DNA from: an uncultured Schlesneria sp.
GTDB taxonomy: Bacteria > Planctomycetota > Planctomycetia > Planctomycetales > Planctomycetaceae
Assembly: GCA_903834925.1 (NCBI GenBank)
Contig: CAILLA010000104.1
Span: 1-42,492 of the forward strand
Direction: 5' to 3'
Length of the DNA: 42,492 nt
The notes beneath the pieces were generated by a model. It was given only the letters and a program-made list of their open reading frames with translations. It was not told the origin of the DNA and made no database searches. Made by a program: the position numbers and the translations under genes. Shown in pieces: positions 33,549 to 42,492 of this stretch (the first letter of the stretch is position 1; every line of letters starts with the position of its first letter).

Positions 33549-35549
33549 TCACGAAGCGGAAACACTTCCGAGCGTCATGCGAATTTGCTGTTCGACCATC
33601 GCCCGGTATTTGCCCCCTTGAGACATCAGTTCGGCGTGACTTCCTGTCTGGCTGATGCGGCCGTTTTCCAGAACGACAATGATATCCGCACCAGCGATTG
33701 TGCTCAGTCGATGTGCGATGACAAAGCTTGTTCGGCCCCGCATCAGTTCACCCAGACTCTGTTGAATCAGTCGCTCGCTATCGGTATCGAGGTTACTCGT
33801 GGCCTCGTCCAGGATTAAGACCTTTGGATCAGCAAGTATCGCTCGTGCAATTGCCAACCGCTGTCGTTGTCCACCGCTCAATCGGACCCCCCGTTCGCCA
33901 ATCACGGTTTGCATTCCATCGGTCATCCGGTCAATGAATTCCGTGGCATTTGCGGCTTCTGCTGCGGCACGAACCTCTTTAACCGTTGCGTCCCGCCTTG
34001 CATAGGCAATGTTCTGGCTGATGGTTCCATCAAAGAGAAACACGTCCTGTTCGACCACGCCGAGTAAAGACCGAAACGATTCGACGTCATAGTCACGAAG
34101 ATCACGCCCGTCTAACGTGACCCGACCAGAGCTGGGGTCATAAAATCGAGCGACAAGATTACTGAGCGTCGTTTTTCCTGCTCCACTAGGTCCTACCAAT
34201 GCCACCGTTTGACCCGCTCGAACAGTTAAATTCACGGAATTCAACGCAGGTGCGTCGGTACCTGGATACGTAAACGACACATTTTCAAACGCGACATCAC
34301 CCGCGATTGATCGACGATCTGCCTTAATCGAATCAGCCGACGACGGCATCTCACGCGGTTCTTGCAGCAGATCAAGAACGCGATCAAGACCGCTGAGGCT
34401 GTTTTGAAACTGGGTCGCACTTTGGGCGAGAGTTGCCAAAGGTTCCAACAACATCAGCAGGTAAACCAGAAACATCATCAGATCACCAACAGTGATTCGC
34501 CCGTCTAATACTCGCCAGCCGCCGTAAAATAAAAGACCTGCACTCGCCAGGGGGATCAAGGTTTCCCAAACCATCTCAACAACGCGCATCCACCACCACG
34601 CATACAATTCCTGGCGAGCCATCAAATTGTTTTCGGTGGTAAACCGAGCGGCTTCGCGTTTTTGACGACTGAAGGCTCGGACAATCCGCATTCCGGCAAA
34701 GGCCTCAGTTGCCCCGGCGTCAATCTGCTCACGCTGCTTTCGAATCACGCGAAACTGCGGACGAATGCTGTTGATCCAGGCACGATGCGTGATGAAAACC
34801 GTTGGCAAAAGAATGACTGCCCCCAACAACATCGTCCAATCGACCCAGGCCAAAATCACCAGGCTACCGATCAATTGAATGATTGCCCGCCAGGGATTGA
34901 ACAACATCCCAAACACAAGTTCGCCCACACTGCCCCCATCTTCCCTTAAGATGGATGCGACTCCTCCTGACCGGATCTCTTGAATACGGTGTAGTGGAAG
35001 TCGAATGGCGTGCTCAAACACGTGACGGCGAAGATTTAACTGGATCTGTTTCGAGATCTTGGTCGCGTACCAGCGTCCCCAGACATGCACGATGATTTTC
35101 ACCACAGAGATGATCGCGACAGAAATCACGGTGAACAGTAGAAGTTGCCGAGGATTGGCCAATGACGGAAACCGATCGAGCCACCAGTCGGACAATTTCG
35201 TACCGTTCAGACCATAATCAATAATGAACTTCGTACCTGCGGGTGGGAGTAATCCGAGCAGGGTGGAAATGGTTACCGAGACAAGAATCCACGAAATCTG
35301 CCATCGAAATGGGTACAGCAATCGAAAGAACTGCCAGACCAGTTGTCCGGCTGAGCGGACTCGGTCTTTGCTGCTTCGAACGTCGCCAGAAGAATGGATT
35401 CCTCCTTTAGGCAACTGTTTTCGTTTAACCTGCTCTCGGTATCGTTCAAATCGTGATCGACTTCCTCCGGGCAAATAACCACCCGCTGACGCAGAAGCGA
35501 CGATTTGACTGGCAGACTCGGCGTGTGATTCCGTCATTTTTTTTTGCAT
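33549..35549 (-). CDS. MsbA-like ABC exporter (permease-ATPase half transporter)
   Basis: This 666-residue half transporter has an unusually long cytoplasmic N-terminus (~95 residues, KRKQLPKGG...). A six-helix permease domain follows at ~95-385 (ISWILVSVTISTLLGLLPPA, LLLFTVISVAIISVVKIIVH, LVILAWVDWTMLLGAVILLP, LMMFLVYLLMLLEPLA). The nucleotide-binding domain has Walker A GPSGAGKTT, Q-loop VVEQDVFLF, signature LSGGQRQRLAIARAI, Walker B VLILDEATSNLD and switch His (VIAHRLS). All motifs are intact, so it should work as a homodimer exporting a lipid or other amphipathic compound; the substrate is unknown. The start may be ATG 35549 or ATG 35537; a T-run separates them and there is no clear Shine-Dalgarno. 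Confidence 0.92.
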   Translation of the reverse strand: MQKKMTESHAESASQIVASASAGGYLPGGSRSRFERYREQVKRKQLPKGGIHSSGDVRSSKDRVRSAGQLVWQFFRLLYPFRWQISWILVSVTISTLLGLLPPAGTKFIIDYGLNGTKLSDWWLDRFPSLANPRQLLLFTVISVAIISVVKIIVHVWGRWYATKISKQIQLNLRRHVFEHAIRLPLHRIQEIRSGGVASILREDGGSVGELVFGMLFNPWRAIIQLIGSLVILAWVDWTMLLGAVILLPTVFITHRAWINSIRPQFRVIRKQREQIDAGATEAFAGMRIVRAFSRQKREAARFTTENNLMARQELYAWWWMRVVEMVWETLIPLASAGLLFYGGWRVLDGRITVGDLMMFLVYLLMLLEPLATLAQSATQFQNSLSGLDRVLDLLQEPREMPSSADSIKADRRSIAGDVAFENVSFTYPGTDAPALNSVNLTVRAGQTVALVGPSGAGKTTLSNLVARFYDPSSGRVTLDGRDLRDYDVESFRSLLGVVEQDVFLFDGTISQNIAYARRDATVKEVRAAAEAANATEFIDRMTDGMQTVIGERGVRLSGGQRQRLAIARAILADPKVLILDEATSNLDTDSERLIQQSLGELMRGRTSFVIAHRLSTIAGADIIVVLENGRISQTGSHAELMSQGGKYRAMVEQQIRMTLGSVSAS

Positions 35550-35672
35550 GACGAATTGTATGCGGCTCTGCGGACGGGTCGAGTCGCGCTGACCAGATTT
35601 CGAGGAAGTTTTTTCATGAGTTTCTTGTTAAAAATATGTTTTCAAACGCTGATTGCAACGAGGAACATCAAA

Positions 35673-36935
35673 ATGAATAGTCGCGAGTCAAGAATCCCTA
35701 CGGCCTTTATGCTGACAGGTTTCATGGTGATCAGTGCGGCCATAACAAACGCAGCCGAGTCGTCGCCGAATGTCGTCATGCTGGTCGGAGACGATATGGG
35801 TTGGACCGATTATGGGTTCATGGGACATGAGACCATCAAGACGCCATCCTTGGATAAACTGGCTCGAGAAGGGGCCGTCTTTCCCAACGGTTACGTCCCA
35901 ACATCACTCTGCCGCGCCAGTCTGGCGACTTTGCTGACCGGTCTTTACGCCAGCCAGCACAAGATCTGTTGCAATGATCCACCACCAGGTATCGATCGAT
36001 CGGAAATGCTTCCTTTTCTCAGGGACGCTCCGACGATTCCTCGCTTACTGAAGAATCAAGGGTATCGAAGCCTGCAAACGGGTAAGTTCTGGGAGGGACA
36101 TTTCTCCAACGGCGGTTTCACCGAGGGAATGACGACAAAAGGCCGGCACGGTGATGATGGATTAATCATCGGTCGCCAGACCATGCAGCCGATTTATGAC
36201 TTTATCACGTCGTGCGACAAGACGCCGTTCTTCGTCTGGTACGCTCCGATGTTGCCTCACGAGCCACACAATCCCCCCGAACGCATCCTGAAGAAATACC
36301 TCGTCGAGGGACGCGATCAACGTCAGGCCAAGTATTGGGCGATGTGTGAGTGGTTCGACGAAACGTGTGGCGAACTTGTGAAATGGCTCGACGAGCATGG
36401 GCATCGCGAAGATACCTTGATTGTTTATGTCGTCGACAATGGTTGGTTGCAAACCAATGGGCCAGTTCGGCAAGGAGATCAATTCCTGACCCGTAGCAAA
36501 AACACTCCCTATGAGGATGGCGTGCGAACCCCGATCATCTTTCGCAGGCCAGGTTGGATCGCACCAAGCCACCGAACCGAGCTTGTCTCAACGATCGACA
36601 TTGCCCCGACGATTCTTTCCGCCTGCAAAGTCCCCCTTCCAGAAAAACTACCGGGCGTCAACTTATTGCCACTGATGCGCGAGGCAAAACCCCTTGATCG
36701 TCATACTGTTCGTGGAGAAATCTACCTTCACGACTGTGTCGAACTCGGAAAGCCACAGCTCAGCGTCACTCACCGTTGGATCAGACGGGATGATTGGAAG
36801 CTGATCGTGCCAACGAAAGCGGGGGCTGCTTCCGAGCTCTATCGACTGACCAACGATCCGCATGAAAAACAAGATCTCGCAAAAGATCACCCGTCTCAAG
36901 TGGACGAACTGAAAAAACTGCTTAGTGAACGATGA
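35673..36935 (+). CDS. secreted sulfatase with variant active-site motif
   Basis: I start at ATG 35673 (420 residues) because GAGGAA lies seven bases upstream; the frame's upstream limit at 35544 overlaps the divergent ABC gene. The signal peptide covers ~1-27 (FMLTGFMVISAAITNAA). Family marks: SPNVVMLVGDDMGWTDYG with the metal-binding Asp pair 40/41, TPSLDKLAREGAVF, then SLCRASLATLLTGLY. In that motif Cys 80 is the formylglycine site, but Leu 84 replaces the Arg of CxPSR/CxASR. Later GKFWEG, DNGWLQTNG and the C-terminal YRLTNDPHEKQDLA are normal. The likely substrate is a sulfated polysaccharide or another sulfate ester. It needs formylglycine conversion; no maturase is in the window. Confidence 0.9.
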   Translation: MNSRESRIPTAFMLTGFMVISAAITNAAESSPNVVMLVGDDMGWTDYGFMGHETIKTPSLDKLAREGAVFPNGYVPTSLCRASLATLLTGLYASQHKICCNDPPPGIDRSEMLPFLRDAPTIPRLLKNQGYRSLQTGKFWEGHFSNGGFTEGMTTKGRHGDDGLIIGRQTMQPIYDFITSCDKTPFFVWYAPMLPHEPHNPPERILKKYLVEGRDQRQAKYWAMCEWFDETCGELVKWLDEHGHREDTLIVYVVDNGWLQTNGPVRQGDQFLTRSKNTPYEDGVRTPIIFRRPGWIAPSHRTELVSTIDIAPTILSACKVPLPEKLPGVNLLPLMREAKPLDRHTVRGEIYLHDCVELGKPQLSVTHRWIRRDDWKLIVPTKAGAASELYRLTNDPHEKQDLAKDHPSQVDELKKLLSER

Positions 36936-37037
36936 TCCGGCTCGAACACCAATACGCCCCTCGGCATCATATCGTTATCGTGGTGAAGTGTGATTTACAA
37001 TTTGGTTCCGCAGTCACGTCAGCATCAAGGAAGCCGA

Positions 37038-38081
37038 GTGTTCTCGACCGTTTCATCTTGTGGTCAATTCCTCTGGGTTTTCATCGCGCTCATGAGTCTG
37101 TCTCACAAGGTTTTTCCAGACGATCGTCTGCCCACAAACGAAATGATCGTTTCCTCAATACGAAAGTCATTGCCGCTGTTAGAACAGGGAGCAAAGGGTT
37201 CTTTGGAGCAACGAAAGCAGTGCTTTAACTGCCACAACCAGGGTTTGCCAGTGATGGCACTGCTAACCGCCAGCTCGCGTGGTTTTGTCGCTGATTCCGA
37301 GCATTTAAAACAACAACTGCAGTTCACGGCAGATTTTTTATCGCGAAACAAGGAACGCTATCGAGAAGGGGAAGGGCAGAACGGACAGGTCGATACCGCA
37401 GGCTACGCACTTTGGACGCTGGATCGCGGAGACTGGAGGCCAGATGACACAACGGCTGCCGTTGCCGAATACTTTCTTATTCGAGGCAAGGATCAAGACC
37501 ATTGGGAGCCTGACGCGAACCGCCCTCCGAGCGAACAAAGCCTGTTTACCTCGACCTATCTCGCCTTACGTGGGCTGAAAGTCTTCGGCGTTCCTGAGCA
37601 AACCGAGAGGATCGACGCCGGTGTCGAACGAGCTCGACAGTGGCTGTTGATGAATCCACCACAGGAGACAGAAGACGCCGTTTTTCGATTGCGAGCACTT
37701 CGCCTTATCAATGCGTCCGAAGGAGTCCTCCAACAGCAGACAAGCGATCTAAAACTGCAACAGAACGAAGATGGTGGCTGGTCTCAGAAATTGGACATGC
37801 TCAGCGATGCGTATGCCACCGGGACAGCACTCGTTGCTTTGTGTGAAGCAGGAAACCTTGCAACGGACGATCCCGTTTACAGGAAAGGGATGGCCTATTT
37901 GATCTCGACCCAACTCGAAGATGGGTCGTGGCATGTCGTTTCTCGTGCCAAGCCATTTCAAACTTATTTCGAGTCTGGTTATCCTCATGGGAAGGACCAG
38001 TTCATTTCGATCGCAGCCGCTAGCTGGTCAACCACAGCCCTTGCATTGGCATTGCCTGAATCACCCGATGACTGCAGGTAA
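37038..38081 (+). CDS. secreted alpha/alpha-toroid protein with CxxCH motif
   Basis: This ~347-residue protein starts at GTG 37038, with AAGGAAG five bases upstream; the open frame begins at 36990 but the later start places the signal peptide (GQFLWVFIALMSLSHKVF) at the N-terminus. Residues 62-66 are CFNCH, a c-type heme attachment motif. The rest is an alpha/alpha toroid of the squalene-cyclase/prenyltransferase type: DTAGYALWTLDRGDW, SLFTSTYLALRGLKVFG, LKLQQNEDGGWSQ and ISTQLEDGSWHV (QW-like repeats), FISIAAASWSTTALALALP. No catalytic DxDD is seen, so it is probably not a cyclase. It may be a heme-carrying periplasmic protein. Function unknown. Confidence 0.75.
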   Translation: MFSTVSSCGQFLWVFIALMSLSHKVFPDDRLPTNEMIVSSIRKSLPLLEQGAKGSLEQRKQCFNCHNQGLPVMALLTASSRGFVADSEHLKQQLQFTADFLSRNKERYREGEGQNGQVDTAGYALWTLDRGDWRPDDTTAAVAEYFLIRGKDQDHWEPDANRPPSEQSLFTSTYLALRGLKVFGVPEQTERIDAGVERARQWLLMNPPQETEDAVFRLRALRLINASEGVLQQQTSDLKLQQNEDGGWSQKLDMLSDAYATGTALVALCEAGNLATDDPVYRKGMAYLISTQLEDGSWHVVSRAKPFQTYFESGYPHGKDQFISIAAASWSTTALALALPESPDDCR

Positions 38082-38113
38082 TGATCGGCCATTTTTAAAA
38101 GGTGATTTCGCCC

Positions 38114-39598
38114 ATGAAACGTTGTTTTGCCATCGCCCTGATTGTCTTGACCGCAACTGTTGGTCGTGCGGCAGATCTACCGCGCAGCACCCCGGAAGCA
38201 CAAAGTGTCTCATCATCCGGCATTCTCTCGTTCATCGAGACAGTGGATAAGGACATCGATTCGCTTAACAGTTTTATGCTTGTACGTCACGGATATGTCG
38301 TTGCGGAAGGTTGGTGGACTCCGTATCACCCCCAAGCACGTCACTCACTTTATTCATTGAGCAAAAGTTTCACATCAACGGCTGTGGGACTGGCGATTTC
38401 CGAAGGAAAGCTCAGCGTAGACGACCCTGTGATCAAGTTTTTTCCGGAAGACGCACCCAGTGACCCAAGCAACAACCTCAAGTCGATGCGTGTTAGTGAC
38501 CTGCTGCGCATGGCGACAGGACAACAAACCGAGCCACCTCGAACTCCTGAAGCCTCCTGGGTTAAGACATTCCTGGCTCATCCCGTCCCTTTCAAGCCAG
38601 GAACGCATTTCCTCTATAACACGTCAGCAACCTACATGCAGTCTGCCATCGTTCAAAAAGTGACCGGCACGACCGTTCTCGACTACCTGAGACCGCGTCT
38701 CTTCGAGCCACTCGGAATTGAGAACCCAGCATGGGAAGTCAGTCCCCAGGGAATCTCGACCGGCGGATACGGCCTCAGCATTCGTACCGAAGACATTGCG
38801 AAGTTTGGCCAGCTCTATTTGCAGAACGGAGTCTGGCAAGGAAAGCAACTCGTTCCGAAAGAGTGGATCAAAGAGGCCACATCGCGACAGGTTTCCAATG
38901 GCAGTAACCCAGCGAGCGATTGGGACCAGGGTTACGGTTATCAGTTCTGGCGATGCCGCCACGGTGCATATCGAGGCGACGGAGCGTTCGGGCAATACTG
39001 CATTGTCCTTCCGGAACAAGACGCTGTCATCGCCATCACAAGCGGGCTCAAGGATATGCAAGCCGTGATGAACCTGGTCTGGGACAAACTTTTACCGGCA
39101 TTGAAATCATCACCTCTCGTTGCCGATGCCGAAGCACAGACCAAACTCAGTCGAGTGTTAAAGGACCTCACGATTTGTCCACAGGATGGTTCCAGCAATC
39201 CGCAAAAGGGACTCTTGGGAAAGAAATATGTCTTTCCATCCAACGACCACAAGCTGGAATCCATCATGCTCGAACAAGATGACAACGACAAAAGCGTTGT
39301 CGTCGTCACGCGATATGACGGCACCGAACATCGAACTGTCTGCAAACACGGGGAGTGGACAAAGGGCAAAGCAGGATGGGGCCAATTACGCGAACAGCCC
39401 ATGGCATCCAGCGGTGCATGGACGTCAGACGACACTTATGCCGCCAAGATCTGTTTCTATGAAACACCGTTTATCGTTCATACGAGCTTTAAGCTCATCG
39501 GTGATGAACTGCAATACCAGGCCAAATCCAATGTAGGATTCGGGCCGAAGAACGAGTTTCAATTGGTCGGGACTTCGGCAGGCAATGACAAAAGGTAA
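38114..39598 (+). CDS. secreted serine hydrolase of the class C beta-lactamase family
   Basis: The protein has 494 residues from ATG 38114, with AAAGGTG about ten bases upstream; the GTG at 38102 falls within that signal and is less likely. A signal peptide occupies ~1-20 (KRCFAIALIVLTATVGRAA). The catalytic SxxK is SLSK (Ser 81, Lys 84), preceded by ARHSLY. The YxN-like motif is YNTSATYM, and HGAYRGDGAFGQY stands at the third (KTG/HxG) position. The ~160-residue C-terminal part (LLGKKYVFPSNDHKLESIML ... ELQYQAKSNVGFG) is a beta-rich extra domain. Members include esterases and D-aminopeptidases as well as beta-lactamases, so the substrate cannot be named. Confidence 0.88.
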   Translation: MKRCFAIALIVLTATVGRAADLPRSTPEAQSVSSSGILSFIETVDKDIDSLNSFMLVRHGYVVAEGWWTPYHPQARHSLYSLSKSFTSTAVGLAISEGKLSVDDPVIKFFPEDAPSDPSNNLKSMRVSDLLRMATGQQTEPPRTPEASWVKTFLAHPVPFKPGTHFLYNTSATYMQSAIVQKVTGTTVLDYLRPRLFEPLGIENPAWEVSPQGISTGGYGLSIRTEDIAKFGQLYLQNGVWQGKQLVPKEWIKEATSRQVSNGSNPASDWDQGYGYQFWRCRHGAYRGDGAFGQYCIVLPEQDAVIAITSGLKDMQAVMNLVWDKLLPALKSSPLVADAEAQTKLSRVLKDLTICPQDGSSNPQKGLLGKKYVFPSNDHKLESIMLEQDDNDKSVVVVTRYDGTEHRTVCKHGEWTKGKAGWGQLREQPMASSGAWTSDDTYAAKICFYETPFIVHTSFKLIGDELQYQAKSNVGFGPKNEFQLVGTSAGNDKR

Positions 39599-39631
39599 CG
39601 CAGTCCGCCGTCGAACAACGGAATGACGTTC

Positions 39632-41704
39632 TCATTTTGTGGTCTGGGGTTTTTCCAGTGAAATGATCTTTCCGATTTTGTCATTGGAATCGGAATAGGC
39701 ATATCTCCAGACTTCGTCTCCTGATTGCTGGATCAGTTTTGGAAGCGATTTTTCTTCGACATGCGCCAGGTAATGCACGGATCGGGCTGCCAGGGCGCGA
39801 CCCTCAGCGTCTTCTTCTATTACCAATCCACCGTCGGACGTGAACTTTTCGATTTTTTGATCTGGGCCTGTACCTCGTGTTCTCGTCCAGCCGATTAACC
39901 GACCATCGTCCGTATAACGATAGTCATCCTTCCATGTCTTTGGGGTCTGAAGAAATGGATCGACATAATGTCCGGCATCTGTGCCGCCGTGATAAGTGAC
40001 CGAACGAAGTCGTCCTTGGTTGTCATATTCACGGTCTTCATTGTCGAGAAAGTACCACGAGATGAATGAAGGTGCCGACCAGGCTTCACCGTTATAGGCA
40101 AAGACCCCAATATCAACCCGATTGGATTCCATTGGGCTGTTTGGCTGAATTTCTCGGCGTGGATGCCAGGCGACGGTGATATCAGCACGGCTTCCGTCAT
40201 CGTCAAGCGGGTTGAGGGTAATTAACGATTCGTCGCCCCTCAAGACGACCCATCGGAATTTCAATGGACACTGGTTCACGTCGATGCTGTCACGAGCGGA
40301 GACGATCATACGGCGTCGATATTGCAGCGAGCGACCAATCCGCGCAATGGCACAGGGAGTGTCAAACAATTGTTCACGGTCCACAACATCAAAATAATCT
40401 CGTCCGACGATACCCCGGTCTTGGTGCTCGACACGAAGCCGCACGACGGGCGGAATCGATTCATCCGTCATGGAGTGGGCCGCTTCCACCATCTTCAACG
40501 AATCAATCTGGGAACCTTCAAACACCGAAGGATGAGCAATCCCAGTAAAATAATCTTCTGGTTTCTTAACAAGCTTGTAACTGGCTCGAAAAATCTGCTG
40601 CAAGGTCGGTGCAATCAGGCCCGCATCCACGATTCGCTTCTTGACTTCAGGCTGAAACGCGGACAGAGTGCAGGCCAGTGCATCAAGAAACGGCTGATCC
40701 GTGTAGGACGACCCTTGACTGATCAAGAGGTACGGCGTATTCGCCGGGTAAACATCGCCATTTCCGCCGGATTCGTTTCCGGTACGGCCAGGATCATGAT
40801 CGTGATGTTCAGGGTAAACGTACAAATGATTCTGAAAGTACTGTTGCGTCAAGGCGATCATTGACGACGGCATCGTGTAGGCCAACCGGGGGTTGCTGCG
40901 CCATTCGGGTCGATCCACAAGCGACGTTGACGAATTCCCAATCACGACGCCGCCGTGTAACAGTCGATTTTGCAATCCCTGTGGAACATCGGCAAGTATC
41001 TCGGGGCGATATTCGATGCGGTGCAATTGAGGGAATTGCGAATACTTTAAATTCGAATGATCGTGATCAAAGTTGTCATACAGATCACCAAAATTGCCGG
41101 CAGCAGTCCCTTCTGAAAACCATTTTCGCAGACGTTTTCCAACCTCACCATGTTCCAGAATGATCGAACGAGGCTTATCCGGTTTCTTCCAGTCAAACCC
41201 CGTTCGTAACTGATGTGTCGTTTCATCCCAAATCGTGTTTTCCGGGCCAACCCACGCAATTCCATTATCAAATGGACTCGCTTTCGACTTTCGAGGTTCA
41301 TACGGCTTCTTAGAATCCTTGACGATCTCGTCAAATCCAGGCAGGTCTCGTATCAAATCCAAATCGGGATCATTCATGATGACCGAAACATCATGAAAGC
41401 CGAGTTCGATTGCCAATTTCAGTGTTGAAAAAGCGTCGTCGGCCTGACCATTCTTTGCATACATACAGGCCAGGTTGTATCGAGCAACTGCGGAGAAAGG
41501 AGCGACATAGACCGCTTCCTGTAAGGCCGTCAGGGCGGGTTGCAATTGGCCATTCCGCAGTAAATGAACCCCGCGCATCTGCAGAGCATGGCTTTCTTCT
41601 GCCAGTCTCGGACGCTGGAACACATTTGGCTCGTCAGCAACCAACGATCTCGCTTCACTTGTCAATAACACCAAGGAAAACAGCAAACATCCTGAAACTC
41701 TCAT
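39632..41704 (-). CDS. large secreted TPR protein of unknown function
   Basis: The protein has 690 residues with a strong ribosome-binding site (GGAGGAAT) before ATG 41704. A signal peptide covers ~1-22 (VSGCLLFSLVLLTSEARSLVA). Residues ~40-125 are TPR units (LQMRGVHLLRNGQLQPALTA, LQEAVYVAPFSAVARYNLAC, YAKNGQADDAFSTLKLAIEL). The remaining ~560 residues have no family I recognise. They contain a His/Asp-rich stretch (YPEHHDHDPGRTGNESGGNG) that could bind metal, a beta-sandwich-like segment (LKFRWVVLRGDESLITLNPL) and a C-terminal part rich in Tyr/Gly/Asp (YDNQGRLRSVTYHGGTDAGH) resembling YD/RHS-type strands. It is convergent with the serine hydrolase gene, which ends 33 bases away. Confidence 0.75.
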   Translation of the reverse strand: MRVSGCLLFSLVLLTSEARSLVADEPNVFQRPRLAEESHALQMRGVHLLRNGQLQPALTALQEAVYVAPFSAVARYNLACMYAKNGQADDAFSTLKLAIELGFHDVSVIMNDPDLDLIRDLPGFDEIVKDSKKPYEPRKSKASPFDNGIAWVGPENTIWDETTHQLRTGFDWKKPDKPRSIILEHGEVGKRLRKWFSEGTAAGNFGDLYDNFDHDHSNLKYSQFPQLHRIEYRPEILADVPQGLQNRLLHGGVVIGNSSTSLVDRPEWRSNPRLAYTMPSSMIALTQQYFQNHLYVYPEHHDHDPGRTGNESGGNGDVYPANTPYLLISQGSSYTDQPFLDALACTLSAFQPEVKKRIVDAGLIAPTLQQIFRASYKLVKKPEDYFTGIAHPSVFEGSQIDSLKMVEAAHSMTDESIPPVVRLRVEHQDRGIVGRDYFDVVDREQLFDTPCAIARIGRSLQYRRRMIVSARDSIDVNQCPLKFRWVVLRGDESLITLNPLDDDGSRADITVAWHPRREIQPNSPMESNRVDIGVFAYNGEAWSAPSFISWYFLDNEDREYDNQGRLRSVTYHGGTDAGHYVDPFLQTPKTWKDDYRYTDDGRLIGWTRTRGTGPDQKIEKFTSDGGLVIEEDAEGRALAARSVHYLAHVEEKSLPKLIQQSGDEVWRYAYSDSNDKIGKIISLEKPQTTK

Positions 41705-42076
41705 GAGATTCCTCCAATCGGTGATCTCCAGTCGAAAAGATCACTCGGCATACGGTAACGCTTGAGCCAATCAGAACACGTGTATCGTAGAAATGATCGA
41801 GGAAAACTACTGAGATCCTCAGTAACTGCCTAGCTGTCAAAGACTTACTCATCAACGGAAACAAACACCAGTCCACCTCTTGTTGGCGAATCGTTTGAAA
41901 CAGCTCGCGATATGTTAACACAAGCTTCATCATTTTTTCACACAAGACCAATATCCTCTGCGACCTTAAATGAATCATAAGAACTTTCGCATCAGCGTTA
42001 AACGGATTGAGAAATCGCGTTCTCCGAATGCTCGGGTTCATGATTCCCGGATTCACAGAAGTAGAGGATTATCACA
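41705..42076. other. divergent intergenic region
   Basis: This 372-bp region between the TPR protein (minus) and the DUF1559 gene (plus) is AT-richer than the flanks. It must hold both promoters. No gene is visible. Confidence 0.5.
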
Positions 42077-42492
42077 GTGATCGTTAAGAGACATTCCCCG
42101 ATTTCCAACAACCGTTCGCCACGCGGATTTACCCTCATCGAATTGCTGGTCGTCATTGCGATTATTGCGGTTTTGATTGGACTGTTATTGCCAGCAGTGC
42201 AACAGGCTCGTGAGGCTGCTCGACGGACTCAATGTAAGAATAACCTGAAACAGCTCGCGCTTGCGGCACTGAATTTCGAATCGACCTACGGTGGGTTTCC
42301 CTATAACGCAATCACGAAAAACAACAGCCAGATCCCCTATATTCCGTACGATCCAAACGGCCCAGATCTTCCAACTCCAGGGGCACCTGGTGGGACTCAA
42401 GGTCGTGCAGGTGGCATGGTTCCCCTGCTTCCTTTCGTTGATCAGACGAACGTTAACTCAATCTACTGCTTCAACAAGGATTGGTCTGATCC
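42077..42492 (+). CDS. DUF1559 prepilin-like protein, partial (5' end)
   Basis: The gene runs off the right edge, so only ~138 codons are present. It starts at GTG 42077 with an AGAGGA ribosome-binding site upstream. After a basic lead ([15 protein letters not shown]) comes the type IV prepilin processing site and helix: [20 protein letters not shown], with cleavage expected after the Gly. The family block follows: [20 protein letters not shown], then [19 protein letters not shown] and a Pro/Gly-rich loop. DUF1559 proteins are expanded in planctomycetes, often dozens per genome, and are thought to form pseudopilin-like surface structures. The missing part should include the rest of a ~300-350-residue protein. 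Confidence 0.93.
   Translation, partial: MIVKRHSPISNNRSPRGFTLIELLVVIAIIAVLIGLLLPAVQQAREAARRTQCKNNLKQLALAALNFESTYGGFPYNAITKNNSQIPYIPYDPNGPDLPTPGAPGGTQGRAGGMVPLLPFVDQTNVNSIYCFNKDWSD

Overview
The window looks like a piece of a planctomycete chromosome (phylum Planctomycetota, Planctomycetaceae-like; GC a little above 50% by eye). Several hallmarks point there: a large secreted protein starting with a LEPR-XLL-type motif, PEP-CTERM proteins, sulfatases, an FHA-GAF histidine kinase, large secreted TPR, HEAT and toroid proteins, and at the right edge a prepilin-like DUF1559 protein. Assignment below family level is not supported.

Layout. (1) Bases 1-7600 are an accessory islet. Bases 522-3570 hold a run of small minus-strand genes: an L7/L12-like small protein, a putative immunity protein, an AHH nuclease toxin tip, a pentapeptide-repeat protein, an HNH nuclease with its small partner, and an unknown. 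They are separated or cut by copies of a ~45-bp palindromic element, and by a MITE-like inverted-repeat element. An Rpn-type PD-(D/E)XK nuclease/transposase follows on the plus strand. Then comes a higBA toxin-antitoxin operon, enclosed by two ~345-bp direct repeats and carrying a clear promoter with two operator-like palindromes. (2) 7588-10332: an ECF sigma factor translationally coupled to a one-TM putative anti-sigma protein, then a small lipoprotein. (3) 10418-19503: a secreted propeller/HEAT protein (minus), a polytopic GT-C-like membrane protein, a PEP-CTERM protein, a decayed TPR gene, a B12-binding radical SAM enzyme and a YdcF-family membrane protein. (4) 19868-25030: a repeat-rich LEPR-XLL protein ending in an FKBP prolyl isomerase. 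It is followed by a cluster of decaying genes: an ankyrin fragment, a frameshifted PEP-CTERM gene, a DUF4870 gene with an internal stop, and a frameshifted and truncated sulfatase. (5) 25321-30092: the housekeeping tgt-yajC-secDF cluster, with secD and secF fused, ended by a strong bidirectional terminator. (6) 30247-42492: a receiver protein plus FHA-GAF histidine kinase, a TPR lipoprotein, an MsbA-like ABC exporter, a sulfatase with a variant active-site motif, a CxxCH-bearing alpha/alpha-toroid protein, a beta-lactamase-fold serine hydrolase, a large TPR secreted protein, and the start of a DUF1559 protein.

The housekeeping core (tRNA queuosine modification and Sec translocation) is intact. 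The left third and the 22.5-25 kb stretch show active gene turnover. The best candidates for something new are the palindrome-bounded minus-strand gene array at 0.5-3.7 kb and the direct-repeat-flanked higBA module.
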